DNA of 64,000 nt from positions 2,783,501 through 2,847,500 of the forward strand of contig NZ_CP103300.1 of assembly GCF_025562755.1 (NCBI RefSeq), in the 5' to 3' direction. The stretch comes from Endozoicomonas euniceicola. Lineage in GTDB: Bacteria; Pseudomonadota; Gammaproteobacteria; Pseudomonadales; Endozoicomonadaceae. Under the pieces are notes generated by a model. The model saw nothing but the letters and a program-made list of their open reading frames with translations. It was not told where the DNA came from and searched no databases. This document shows, piece after piece, positions 25,886-34,748 of this stretch (its first letter is position 1; each line of letters opens with the position of its first letter). The translations under genes were made by a program, and so were the position numbers.

Positions 25886-26428
25886 ATGAACACACTAATT
25901 ATTCTTGATCGTGACGGAGTGGTTAACGAAGACTCCGATAACTACATTCGCTCCGTGGATGAATGGATTCCAGTTCCCGGCAGTATTGAAGCCATCGCCA
26001 GGTTAAGTAAAGCAGGTTATACCCTTGCTGTTGCAACCAACCAGTCAGGTATTGCCAGGGGGTATTACCCACTCTCTGAACTGGAAGCCATGCACACCAG
26101 AATGAACCAGCTGGTTCAGGAGCAGGGCGGTCATATAGATTGCGTCAGATACTGTCCCCATGGACCTGACGAAGGTTGCCAGTGCAGAAAGCCGGAAACC
26201 GGTCTGGTTGACCAGATTGAACAACACCTTAATATGTCCGCCAGTGGTGCCTGGCTTGTTGGCGACTCATTAAAAGACCTGCAATGCGCGAGACGTAAAC
26301 ACTGCCAGCCTGCACTGGTAAGAACAGGGAAAGGTGAAAGGACTCTGGCAAAGGGCGAGGGGTTGGAAGGTGTTCCGGTGTTTGAATCACTGGCTGACTT
26401 TGCGGATCATTTGCTGGGGCATTTCTGA
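25886..26428 (+). CDS. gmhB: D-glycero-beta-D-manno-heptose-1,7-bisphosphate 7-phosphatase
   Basis: GmhB (180 residues) dephosphorylates heptose-1,7-bisphosphate during ADP-heptose synthesis for LPS core. It is a HAD phosphatase: ILDRDGVVNEDSDNYI carries the nucleophile and acid/base Asp pair, VATNQSGIAR is motif II, and GDSLKDLQCA is motif IV. CPHGPDEGCQCRKPE is the zinc-binding loop typical of GmhB. gmhA, another heptose-pathway gene, lies 1 kb away on the opposite strand. Confidence 0.95.
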   Translation: MNTLIILDRDGVVNEDSDNYIRSVDEWIPVPGSIEAIARLSKAGYTLAVATNQSGIARGYYPLSELEAMHTRMNQLVQEQGGHIDCVRYCPHGPDEGCQCRKPETGLVDQIEQHLNMSASGAWLVGDSLKDLQCARRKHCQPALVRTGKGERTLAKGEGLEGVPVFESLADFADHLLGHF

Positions 26429-26447
26429 CCGCCAGCCGCCTTCTTAA

Positions 26448-26492
26448 GCCAAGAGCCAAGAGCCAAGAGCCAAGAGCCAAGAGCCAAGAGCC
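26448..26492 (+). repeat. GCCAAGA heptad array
   Basis: Six consecutive copies of GCCAAGA (26448-26489) plus a partial GCC lie between gmhB and the acyltransferase gene. They match the heptad family seen again at 27309-27420. Confidence 0.95.
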
Positions 26493-26524
26493 ATAAATCA
26501 TGACAACATCGAAAAAGGTTTTAA

Positions 26525-27250
26525 ATGTCCGTTGTCGTATATAGTTTAAGAACCATTCTACTCTACCTGGCTTTGACTGTATGGACAGTCTGCTGGTCGT
26601 CATTCATGTTGATAGGGTTGCCGCTGGCTCCCTTCAGAAAAAGACATACCCTGGTAAAAATCTGGGCCCATGTCACCATCAACCTGGCTCGCTGGATTGC
26701 CGGGGTAAAATGGGAAATTAAGGGAAAGGAGAATATTCCGGACACTCCCTGTGTCATTGTCAGTAACCATCAGAGTTCCTGGGAAACGTTCTTTCTGCAG
26801 ACATTGTTTACCCCTCAAACCCAGGTGATTAAAAAGTCACTGTTGAATATTCCCTTTTTTGGCTGGGCTTTTCGACTGACTAAGCCCATTGCTATTGATC
26901 GTGACGATCCGAGGCGCTCTCTGCAACAGATCGTAGAGCAGGGGAAACAGGCTTTGAAGCAGAATGTCTGGGTGTTGATTTTTCCCGAAGGAACCCGGAT
27001 TCCTAACGGTGATCTTGGAAAATTTTCCCGGGGAGGCATTAATCTTGCCCGCAAAGCAGAAAGGAATATCTTACCTGTCGCCCACAATGCCGGCAGCTGC
27101 TGGCCTAATAGCTCATGGATAAAACGTCCTGGCACAATCACGGTGCATATTGGTAAGGAAATCAGTATTGAAGAAAAGACGCCAGCTCAGTTGAATGAGG
27201 AGTCCAGGCAGTGGATTGAAAAGGCGCTTGAAGAAATGAACAACCGCTGA
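26525..27250 (+). CDS. PlsC-like 1-acyl-sn-glycerol-3-phosphate acyltransferase
   Basis: The 241-residue protein has an N-terminal membrane helix (about 7-35) and the acyltransferase signature. NHQSSWE near residue 82 is the H(X4)D/E block I with Glu in place of Asp, and FPEGTRIPNGDLGKFSRGG contains block III. It would transfer an acyl chain to lysophosphatidic acid to make phosphatidic acid at the inner membrane. It follows gmhB, as in Pseudomonas-type gmhB-plsC pairs. AAGG precedes the ATG. plsC is likely, but other lysophospholipid acyltransferases share these motifs. Confidence 0.88.
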   Translation: MSVVVYSLRTILLYLALTVWTVCWSSFMLIGLPLAPFRKRHTLVKIWAHVTINLARWIAGVKWEIKGKENIPDTPCVIVSNHQSSWETFFLQTLFTPQTQVIKKSLLNIPFFGWAFRLTKPIAIDRDDPRRSLQQIVEQGKQALKQNVWVLIFPEGTRIPNGDLGKFSRGGINLARKAERNILPVAHNAGSCWPNSSWIKRPGTITVHIGKEISIEEKTPAQLNEESRQWIEKALEEMNNR

Positions 27251-27256
27251 ACTCCC

Positions 27257-27295
27257 AAAAAATGCCCTCAGTCCTTCGGGGTTAGGGCATTTTTT
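27257..27295. terminator. Bidirectional terminator between plsC-like gene and gmhA
   Basis: AAAAAATGCCCT (27257-27268) pairs perfectly with AGGGCATTTTTT (27284-27295). With A and T tracts on both sides it could stop transcription in both directions at this convergent junction. Confidence 0.9.
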
Positions 27296-27308
27296 GTTTA
27301 TCTATTTT

Positions 27309-27420
27309 TGGCTTTTAGCTTTTGGCTATTGGCTGTTGGCTTTTAGCTTTTAGCTGTCCATACAGCCATCAACCAATAGCCAATAGCCAATAGCCAACAG
27401 CCAACAGCCAACAGCCAACC
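27309..27420. repeat. Inverted pair of seven-unit heptad arrays
   Basis: 27309-27357 is seven heptads of the form TNGCTNT (such as TGGCTAT, TAGCTTT, TGGCTGT). 27372-27420 is seven heptads of the complementary form (ACCAATA, GCCAATA x2, GCCAACA x3, GCCAACC). A 14-bp spacer separates them. The transcript could fold into a long imperfect hairpin. The element fills the gap between the terminator and the gmhA stop. Confidence 0.9.
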
Positions 27421-27421
27421 A

Positions 27422-28000
27422 TTATTCCGCCATCAGCTTTTCAATGAGTTGAATCATAATGTGGATCGCTTTGATATGTACTTCCTGAATACGATCTGCA
27501 TAACCAAAATGCGGAACCCGTATTTCTACATCGGCGATTCCAGCCATTTTGCCGCCATCCTTGCCACTTAATAAAACAACCTTCATGCCTTTCTTTCTTG
27601 CCGCTTCAATGGCTGAGATGATGTTTCCGGAGTTCCCACTGGTGCTGATTCCCAACAGGACATCCCCCTCAAATCCAACCCCTTCAATGTAACGGGAAAA
27701 GACATGGTCATAGCCATAATCATTGGAAACGCAGGATAGGTGACTGACATCTGAAATAGCAATGGCTGGATAGGCTGGACGGTTATCCCGATAACGGCCA
27801 GTTAACTCTTCTGCAAAATGCATGGCATCACAATGAGAGCCACCGTTGCCACAGGAAATAACCTTGCCACGATTTTTAAATGACTCAGTAATCAGTCTGG
27901 CGGCATCATTAATAGCATTGATACAGCTCTCATCGTTCAGGAAACGATCCAGCACTTGTTGTGCTTCTTCAAGTTCTTGTCGAATAAGTGACTGGTACAT
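27422..28000 (-). CDS. gmhA: Phosphoheptose isomerase GmhA
   Basis: GmhA (192 residues) isomerises sedoheptulose-7-phosphate to D-glycero-D-manno-heptose-7-phosphate, the first step of ADP-heptose synthesis. It is a SIS-domain protein very close to the E. coli enzyme: SCGNGGSHCDAMHFAEELTGRYR, GISTSGNSGNI, LLSGKDGGKMAG and VPHFGYADRIQEVHI. An in-frame ATG at 28015 overlaps the gyrB stop, but AGGAG precedes the ATG at 28000 and gives the familiar MYQSLIRQEL start. It directly follows gyrB, an unusual neighbour. Confidence 0.97.
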   Translation of the reverse strand: MYQSLIRQELEEAQQVLDRFLNDESCINAINDAARLITESFKNRGKVISCGNGGSHCDAMHFAEELTGRYRDNRPAYPAIAISDVSHLSCVSNDYGYDHVFSRYIEGVGFEGDVLLGISTSGNSGNIISAIEAARKKGMKVVLLSGKDGGKMAGIADVEIRVPHFGYADRIQEVHIKAIHIMIQLIEKLMAE

Positions 28001-28014
28001 AGCGACTCCTTTCA

Positions 28015-30429
28015 TTACACGTCAAGGTTTGCCACACGCAGTGCGTTGGTTTCAATGAAGTCTCGACGAGGCTCAACCTGATCACCCATCAGGGTATTAA
28101 AGATCTGATCAGCAGCAATCGCATCTTCAATGGTCACTCGCAGCATCCGGCGTACATCTGGATCCATGGTGGTTTCCCAGAGCTGATCCGGATTCATCTC
28201 ACCCAAACCTTTATAACGCTGGATACCAACCCGTTTGGTCGATTCAGCCATCAACCATTCGAGACCTTCTTCAAATGAAGTTGTTTCCTTTTTACGTTCA
28301 CCTTTCTGGAAGAACGCTGTTTCTTCCAACAACCCCTGCAACTGCTTACCCAGCTTGACGATTCCACGGTAATCGCCCGAGGTGAAGAAATCATTTCTCC
28401 AGGTGTAATCTGATGGAATACCGTGGGCCAGAATGGTCACTTTCGGCAACCAGGCGTGATGCTCACGATCCTCTATGCATTTGAAAGTAATAGTGCGGCC
28501 AGCCAGATCAATTTGCTGAACACGTTCATTCAGCTTGTCTGTCCACTCTTTCATAAAGGCTTGATCACCGAGGTTGGCTTCTTCCACCTCAGGCATATAG
28601 ATCATCTCCTTCATGATATCCATTGGGTACAGGCGAGAGAGTCGCTCAATACCGGCAATCACGTGGCGATATTCCTTCACCAGATTTTCCAGCGGTTCAT
28701 CGGCAATACCCGGCGCATTCTCATTGACGTGCATGCTGGCATTTTCCAGTGCCGCCTGGGTCAGGTATTCACTGAGCGCTGTTTCATCTTTCAGGTACTG
28801 CTCCTGCTTACCACGCTTGATCTTATACAGAGGTGGCTGAGCGATATAGACGAAACCATTTTCAATCAGCTCCGGCATCTGACGGAAGAAGAAGGTCAGC
28901 AGCAGTGTACGAATATGAGAACCATCAACATCCGCATCGGTCATGATGATGATGTTGTGATAACGCAGCTTTTCAATATTGAATTCTGAACGGCCGATGC
29001 CACAGCCCATGGCCGTGATCAACGTACCCACTTCAGCAGAGGACAGCATCTTGTCGAAGCGGGCCTTCTCTACGTTCAGAATCTTACCTTTTAGTGGCAA
29101 AATAGCTTGAGTCTTGCGGTTACGTCCCTGCTTGGCAGAACCACCCGCAGAGTCACCCTCCACAATGTACAGTTCTGACAGCGCCGGATCTTTTTCCTGA
29201 CAGTCAGCCAGCTTGCCAGGCAATCCGGCAATATCCAGTGCGCCTTTCCGGCGAGTCATTTCACGGGCCTTCCGGGCCGCTTCACGGGCGCGGGCAGCAT
29301 CCAGCATCTTATTCACAACCGCTTTGGATTCCTGAGGGTTTTCCACCAGGTAATCAGCAAAGTATTTGCTCATTTCCTGTTCCACGGCTGTTTTTACTTC
29401 CGATGACACCAGCTTGTCTTTGGTCTGGGAAGAGAACTTGGGGTCGGGCACTTTGACAGAAATAATCGCCGTCAGACCTTCACGGGCATCATCACCAGAA
29501 GTCGACACTTTCTGTTTCCTGGTAAAGCCTTCCCGCTCAATGTAGCCATTCAAGCTTCGAGTCAGAGCGGCACGAAAACCGGCCAGGTGAGTACCGCCAT
29601 CGCGCTGGGGAATGTTATTGGTGAAGCAGTAGATACTTTCCTGAAACCCATCGTTCCACTGCAAAGCCACTTCAACGCCGACACCGTCTTCACGATTTAT
29701 ATTGAAATGGAACACCTTATTGATGTTGGTTTTGTTGGTGTTCAGGTATTCAACAAAGGCGCTCAGACCACCTTCATAGCGGAAGTCATCTTCCTTACCA
29801 GTACGCTCATCCACTAGTTTGATGTAAACACCAGAATTCAGGAACGACAGCTCGCGCAGTCGCTTGGCCAAAATATCGTAGCTGAACTGAATATTGTTGA
29901 AAGTCTCTTCAGATGGGACAAAATGAATTTCAGTACCACTGTTTTCGGTTTCGCCGATGACCTTCATAGGTTCCTGTGGAACACCGTGCACATACACCTG
30001 TTGGTGAACCTGCCCACCACGACGAATAGTCATTTTCAGCTCTTTTGACAGGGCATTAACCACCGATACACCTACGCCATGCAGACCGCCGGATACCTTG
30101 TAAGTGTTGTCATCAAACTTACCACCAGCGTGCAGAACCGTCATGATAACCTCAGCTGCTGAGACACCTTCTTCTTCATGGATGTCTACCGGAATGCCAC
30201 GACCATTATCCTTCACGGTAATGGATTCATCTGGATGAATAACAACAGTGATCTGGTCACAATAACCCGCAAGGGCTTCGTCAATTGAGTTGTCAACGAC
30301 TTCAAACACCATGTGGTGCAGACCTGTACCATCATCCGTGTCACCAATATACATACCCGGGCGCTTACGAACGGCATCCAGGCCTTTCAGCACCTTAATA
30401 TTGGACGCATCGTAGTTTTGTTCACTCAT
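28015..30429 (-). CDS. gyrB: DNA gyrase subunit B
   Basis: GyrB (804 residues, the same length as E. coli) is the ATPase subunit that introduces negative supercoils with GyrA. The GHKL ATP site is visible as EVVDNSIDEALAGYCD, DNGRGIPVDIH and GGLHGVGVSVVNALS. The transducer domain has KLVSSEVK. The TOPRIM domain has YIVEGDSAGGSAKQGRNR and TDADVDGSHIRTLLL. The C-terminal RYKGLGEMNPDQLWETTMDP is typical. Its start overlaps recF by 8 bases within dnaA-dnaN-recF-gyrB. Confidence 0.99.
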   Translation of the reverse strand: MSEQNYDASNIKVLKGLDAVRKRPGMYIGDTDDGTGLHHMVFEVVDNSIDEALAGYCDQITVVIHPDESITVKDNGRGIPVDIHEEEGVSAAEVIMTVLHAGGKFDDNTYKVSGGLHGVGVSVVNALSKELKMTIRRGGQVHQQVYVHGVPQEPMKVIGETENSGTEIHFVPSEETFNNIQFSYDILAKRLRELSFLNSGVYIKLVDERTGKEDDFRYEGGLSAFVEYLNTNKTNINKVFHFNINREDGVGVEVALQWNDGFQESIYCFTNNIPQRDGGTHLAGFRAALTRSLNGYIEREGFTRKQKVSTSGDDAREGLTAIISVKVPDPKFSSQTKDKLVSSEVKTAVEQEMSKYFADYLVENPQESKAVVNKMLDAARAREAARKAREMTRRKGALDIAGLPGKLADCQEKDPALSELYIVEGDSAGGSAKQGRNRKTQAILPLKGKILNVEKARFDKMLSSAEVGTLITAMGCGIGRSEFNIEKLRYHNIIIMTDADVDGSHIRTLLLTFFFRQMPELIENGFVYIAQPPLYKIKRGKQEQYLKDETALSEYLTQAALENASMHVNENAPGIADEPLENLVKEYRHVIAGIERLSRLYPMDIMKEMIYMPEVEEANLGDQAFMKEWTDKLNERVQQIDLAGRTITFKCIEDREHHAWLPKVTILAHGIPSDYTWRNDFFTSGDYRGIVKLGKQLQGLLEETAFFQKGERKKETTSFEEGLEWLMAESTKRVGIQRYKGLGEMNPDQLWETTMDPDVRRMLRVTIEDAIAADQIFNTLMGDQVEPRRDFIETNALRVANLDV

Positions 30430-31609
30430 GCTCTATCTCCAACGATTCAGCCTGGCGAATCTCACGCCCAGGATAGATTTGTTCATTAGCCTCCAGTCGC
30501 CCTTGTTTCACGTGAAACACTTTGACATTGACTTCAGGCAGCCAGCAATCAGACAGTGCAGATTGCTCGACACAGGTGATAAACACCTGGCTTTTCATAT
30601 TTTGTAGTATTGAACACAGCGCTTTCCGGTGAGGAGCGTCCAGCTCCGATGGTAAGTCGTCCACCAGAAAAACGCATTGTTTGCCGGTCTTTTGATAAAA
30701 CAACAAGCCTTGTGCCAACTTTAACGCGCAGACAACCAGCTTTAACTGCCCTCGCGAAAGAATATCTATGGCATTTATGCCATCCATTTTTACCCGAATA
30801 TCGGCTCGTTGAGGTCCTGAATGCGAGAACCCGGACTGAATATCCCTCTCCACCCCTTCTGCAAGTACTTCAGCAAACGAGCGTACCCGATCCCAGCCCC
30901 GGTAATAACTAAGCTTGATACCTTCAAGATTCGTTAGTTGACCCAGTACTTCATGAAAGACGGGTGCCAGCTGCTCAAAGTACTCTTGTCTTAACTGATG
31001 AACCGATTCAGAAGCCTTCACCAGCTCAGCATCCCAGACAAGGAGTTCAGCGCGAATCTGACCCAGAACAGAACGATTAATAGAACTGGACATTCTACCA
31101 TGGCGAAGCAAACTGTTCCGCTGTTTGAGCGTCTTCTGCAGTCGTTTCCAGAGAGGAATAAAATCACGTTGTTTCACGTGAAACACTCCCCAGTCTAAAA
31201 ACTGCCTTCTTTCTTTAGGAGAGCCTTCCAGTAATTGAAAGGTATCAGGGTTGATTAACTGCAAAGGCAGATGTTGCGCCAGTTCAGAAGTCGATCTTAA
31301 GTTCTCGCCAGAGACTCGTATCTGAAAGTTCTCATCTTGTAGGGCCCTGGAAACACCAATATTCAACATCGCACTACCTGAATGGCGAACCTGGCCAAAA
31401 ACCGTACATTTCGGCTGATCCCGACGAATAACCGGCTTTACCCTGTTACTACGAAAAGAACGAGCCAGCCCCAGCAAATAGATAGCCTCAAGCACACTGG
31501 TCTTACCACTACCGTTCAGGCCATAGAGGATATTGATAAAAGGAGAGGGCTGTATGGTTAAAGATTCCAGATTACGAATATCTTTAACCATCAATTTATG
31601 GATGGTCAT
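30422..31609 (-). CDS. recF: DNA repair and recombination protein RecF
   Basis: RecF (395 residues from the ATG at 31609, which has GAGGG six bases upstream) is an SMC-like ATPase that helps load RecA at gaps. Walker A is GLNGSGKTS near residue 37. The signature-like LSRGQLKLVVCALKLAQG and Walker B VFLVDDLPSELD are in the C-terminal half. It is somewhat longer than the usual ~360 residues because of a C-terminal tail. The gene contains two perfect parS sites, each encoding VFHVKQ in the same frame. Confidence 0.96.
   Translation of the reverse strand: MTIHKLMVKDIRNLESLTIQPSPFINILYGLNGSGKTSVLEAIYLLGLARSFRSNRVKPVIRRDQPKCTVFGQVRHSGSAMLNIGVSRALQDENFQIRVSGENLRSTSELAQHLPLQLINPDTFQLLEGSPKERRQFLDWGVFHVKQRDFIPLWKRLQKTLKQRNSLLRHGRMSSSINRSVLGQIRAELLVWDAELVKASESVHQLRQEYFEQLAPVFHEVLGQLTNLEGIKLSYYRGWDRVRSFAEVLAEGVERDIQSGFSHSGPQRADIRVKMDGINAIDILSRGQLKLVVCALKLAQGLLFYQKTGKQCVFLVDDLPSELDAPHRKALCSILQNMKSQVFITCVEQSALSDCWLPEVNVKVFHVKQGRLEANEQIYPGREIRQAESLEIEHE
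30504..30519. promoter_or_regulatory. parS centromere site 1 (inside recF)
   Basis: TGTTTCACGTGAAACA is a perfect 16-bp palindrome identical to the broad bacterial parS consensus bound by ParB. It lies in the 3' part of recF. The window also encodes ParA and ParB. Confidence 0.93.
31170..31185. promoter_or_regulatory. parS centromere site 2 (inside recF)
   Basis: A second identical TGTTTCACGTGAAACA lies 666 bp from the first, in the middle of recF and in the same reading frame. Two nearby sites would support ParB spreading and loading of the origin region. Confidence 0.93.
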
Positions 31610-31684
31610 GCACAACCCTCGGAAGAAAACAGCGACTTAGCAAGATGTGTCGATATTTGAGAGTTGTGCGTCTTCATACATTAT

Positions 31685-32788
31685 TTACAGGCGCATCGGC
31701 ATAACAACAAAGGTGGAGTCGCCACCTTCAGACTCTTCCAGCAGAGCACTGCTGTTAGGATCAGAAAGGGTGATTTTTACAGAGTCTCCAGAGATAACAG
31801 ACAGAACGTCCAACAGATAACTGACGTTAAAGCCAATTTCAATCGCGTCGCCATGATAGCTCAGGTTCACTTCTTCTTCCGCCTCTTCCTGCTCAGGGTT
31901 ATTTGCCATCACCTTAAGTAGACCATCGTTCAGAATCAGACGGATGCCACGGTATTTTTCATTGGACAGAATAGAGGCTCGCTGGAAAGCCTGGCGCAGC
32001 TGTTGCCGATCACCAACAATAATCTTGTCACCACCGCGAGGTACTACGCGATCATAATCCGGGAATTTTCCATCAACCAGCTTGGAAGTGAAAATGAAAT
32101 CGCCGGTTTTGGCTCGGATATGGTTAGCGCCCAGAGAAATATGCACCATCTCCTCACCTTCGGTAAGAAGGCGAGCCATTTCCATAATACCTTTCCGAGG
32201 CACAATCACCTGGTGTCGATCCTGCTGATTAATGTCAGCGTCCACTGCACACATGGCAAGACGGTGACCGTCGGTTGCCACAACCCGAAGACAGTTCTGA
32301 CTGACTTCAAGCAACATGCCGTTCAGGTAGTAACGGACATCCTGCTGAGCCATAGCAAAGGCTGTTCGATCAATCAGCCGGCGCATCCGGGTCTGACCAA
32401 TGGTAAAGGTCATAGAACCCGCTTCTTCTTCAATGCTTGGGAATTCATTAGCTGGCAGAGTAGAAAGCGTAAAGCGTGAACGTCCGGCGCGCACCTTGAC
32501 CCTTTGATCATCCTGAGAAAATTCAATCATGGCGTTCTCAGGAAGAGACTTACAAATATCCATCAGCTTACGTGCCGGAACAGTAATCTCGCCGCCTTCA
32601 GTAACATCATCCAGAGAAACGCGGCCAACCAGTTCCACTTCCAGGTCTGTACCTGTCAGGGAGAGTTGATCACCGTCCACCACCATCAGGACGTTAGACA
32701 AAACAGGTAGTGTCTGCCTGCGTTCTACAACGCCCGCCACCAGTTGCAGCGGCTTCAGCAATGCTTCCCGATTAATGGTAAATTTCAT
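31685..32788 (-). CDS. dnaN: DNA polymerase III sliding clamp, beta subunit
   Basis: DnaN (367 residues) forms the ring clamp that tethers polymerase III. The three-fold clamp domain repeats are present: LQLVAGVVERRQTLPVLSNV at the start, DRTAFAMAQQDVRYYLNGML in the middle, and the C-terminal VVMPMRL, which matches the family ending. It lies between dnaA and recF. An 118-bp gap separates it from dnaA. Confidence 0.99.
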   Translation of the reverse strand: MKFTINREALLKPLQLVAGVVERRQTLPVLSNVLMVVDGDQLSLTGTDLEVELVGRVSLDDVTEGGEITVPARKLMDICKSLPENAMIEFSQDDQRVKVRAGRSRFTLSTLPANEFPSIEEEAGSMTFTIGQTRMRRLIDRTAFAMAQQDVRYYLNGMLLEVSQNCLRVVATDGHRLAMCAVDADINQQDRHQVIVPRKGIMEMARLLTEGEEMVHISLGANHIRAKTGDFIFTSKLVDGKFPDYDRVVPRGGDKIIVGDRQQLRQAFQRASILSNEKYRGIRLILNDGLLKVMANNPEQEEAEEEVNLSYHGDAIEIGFNVSYLLDVLSVISGDSVKITLSDPNSSALLEESEGGDSTFVVMPMRL

Positions 32789-32906
32789 CGCTTTCCTTTC
32801 TCTTGCTAGCAGGAAAAGAGCCGGTGCCCTTTTCTCAAATTCAATAAAATCTGTTGAAACTTTTATACCAGAAACTATTACACCAGAAACTACTGCATCA
32901 GAATAA

Positions 32907-34661
32907 TTAACTGGTTAAAGATCTCAACAGGTTCTTGTAGTCATCCCGAATCTCACTATCTGTACCCGTTAGCTCTTTTACTTTACGACAAGCATGCAGC
33001 ACCGTAGTATGATCTCGACCACCGTAGGCATCGCCGATTTCCGGTAGACTGTGACTGGTTAATTCCTTGGACAGCGCCATGGCAATCTGTCGGGGTCTTG
33101 CCACAGAACGACTGCGTCGTTTGGATAAGATATCAGCAACTTTGATTTTGTAATACTCTGCCACTGTTCTCTGAATATTATCTATAGAGACCTGCTTGTC
33201 CTGCAAGGCTAAAAGGTCTTTCAGGGATTCTCTGATCAGGTCTATATCAATCTTCCTTCCCATAAAGTGCGCGCTGGCAATGACTCTCTTGAGCGCTCCT
33301 TCCAGTTCCCGAACATTAGAGCGTATACGCTGCGCAATAAAGAAAGCGGCTTCATGGGGCAGGTCTACACGGTGCTGTTCTGCTTTTTTCATCAGGATCG
33401 CAACGCGGGTCTCCAGTTCCGGAGGCTCGACCGCTACGGTTAAGCCCCAGCCAAAACGAGATTTCAGACGTTCTTCAACACCACTGATTTCTTTAGGATA
33501 ACGATCACAGGTCAGGATCATCTGCTGGCCACCTTCCAGTAACGCATTGAAAGTATGGAAAAACTCTTCCTGTGACCGTTCTTTACCCGCAAAAAATTGG
33601 ATATCATCAATCAGCAAAGCATCCACAGACCGGTAATAACGCTTAAAGTCATTAATCGCATTAAGCTGCAGTGCTTTTACCATATCGGCCACAAAGCGCT
33701 CTGAATGCAGGTAAACCACTCTGGCATTCGGGTTGTGCTTTACCAGCGAATTACCCACTGCATGCATGAGGTGGGTCTTACCCAGACCAACCCCCCCATA
33801 GAGAAACAGTGGGTTATAAGACGCTCCGGGGTTTTCAGCCACTTGCTTCGAAGCCGCCAGCGCCAACTGGTTAGACTTACCTTCAACAAAGGTTTCAAAA
33901 GTGAATTGGGTATTCAAAGAGCTGTGATGCTTAATGGAACCTTCCACTTCAACCTGCCGTGTTGGCGTCACTATCTCCTGCGAAGGATCAGGCTCGTCCG
34001 TTTCAAGATCGCTTTCTTTGAGAGAATCCTTAAGAGTATCTTTCAGTGGATTAACCTTGCGCTGCTGTTTAGTAACAGGCTTAACCGGTACTTTATCAAC
34101 AGGTTGTTCTGCCAACGGCTCATCCACAGCCAGAGATTCCTGCATTAACAGAGGCTCGGCGGGAGCTCTGCTCACTTCCAGGTTATCCACCAGTTTTTCA
34201 GTAACTGTCCGCTCCTGTAGCTCTTTTGAATCAGAACCTGTCGCAGTATTTTTCACCGAGTCCAGAATTGGATTGTGAAGCGCTGGCTTAGGGGAGGCGG
34301 ATGTCTCCCGGGCAGAAGCCACTGAGCGCTGGGCAAACTGTGAAGAAAATGAAGGTGTACCGCTGCCGGCCTGTGCAGAACTTCTGCTACTGGAACGACG
34401 ACTCAGGGATTGTGGTCGGCGGTTCGACACCGCCAGGGCTACAGCAGGTGGTTGTCCATCCGTCAGTTCATCGAGAATTTCCTCAACTCTCGGCAAAAAC
34501 TTCTCCTTCACCCAGTCTGATACAAAGCGGTTAGGAGCCAGCAAACATAAGTCGTGCTCATCCCCCATCACTTTTAGTGGGCGAATCCATGTATTGAACT
34601 GCTGTGATGACAATTCATCCTGAAGAAGATCTATGCATTTTTGCCAGAGCTCAAGGGGCAC
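32907..34661 (-). CDS. dnaA: Chromosomal replication initiator DnaA
   Basis: DnaA (584 residues from a GTG at 34661 with AGGAG seven bases upstream) binds TTATCCACA boxes and opens oriC. This start gives the familiar LELWQKCIDLLQDELSSQQFNTWIRPL N-terminus. The open frame continues to 34748 but adds a repetitive YQARYQARYQ segment. Domain II (about 85-245) is long and poorly conserved. Domain III has Walker A GGVGLGKTHLMHAVGN, Walker B LLIDDIQFFAGKE and the sensor region DRYPKEISG. Domain IV ends GGRDHTTVLHACRKVKEL, the DNA-binding signature. Confidence 0.98.
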   Translation of the reverse strand: MPLELWQKCIDLLQDELSSQQFNTWIRPLKVMGDEHDLCLLAPNRFVSDWVKEKFLPRVEEILDELTDGQPPAVALAVSNRRPQSLSRRSSSRSSAQAGSGTPSFSSQFAQRSVASARETSASPKPALHNPILDSVKNTATGSDSKELQERTVTEKLVDNLEVSRAPAEPLLMQESLAVDEPLAEQPVDKVPVKPVTKQQRKVNPLKDTLKDSLKESDLETDEPDPSQEIVTPTRQVEVEGSIKHHSSLNTQFTFETFVEGKSNQLALAASKQVAENPGASYNPLFLYGGVGLGKTHLMHAVGNSLVKHNPNARVVYLHSERFVADMVKALQLNAINDFKRYYRSVDALLIDDIQFFAGKERSQEEFFHTFNALLEGGQQMILTCDRYPKEISGVEERLKSRFGWGLTVAVEPPELETRVAILMKKAEQHRVDLPHEAAFFIAQRIRSNVRELEGALKRVIASAHFMGRKIDIDLIRESLKDLLALQDKQVSIDNIQRTVAEYYKIKVADILSKRRSRSVARPRQIAMALSKELTSHSLPEIGDAYGGRDHTTVLHACRKVKELTGTDSEIRDDYKNLLRSLTS

Positions 34662-34748
34662 AGGCGCTCTCCTGAAACTTTTCTGATAACGAGCCTGATA
34701 TCGAGCCTGATAACAATCCCGAAACCGGATGATGATGAAGCTAATCAC

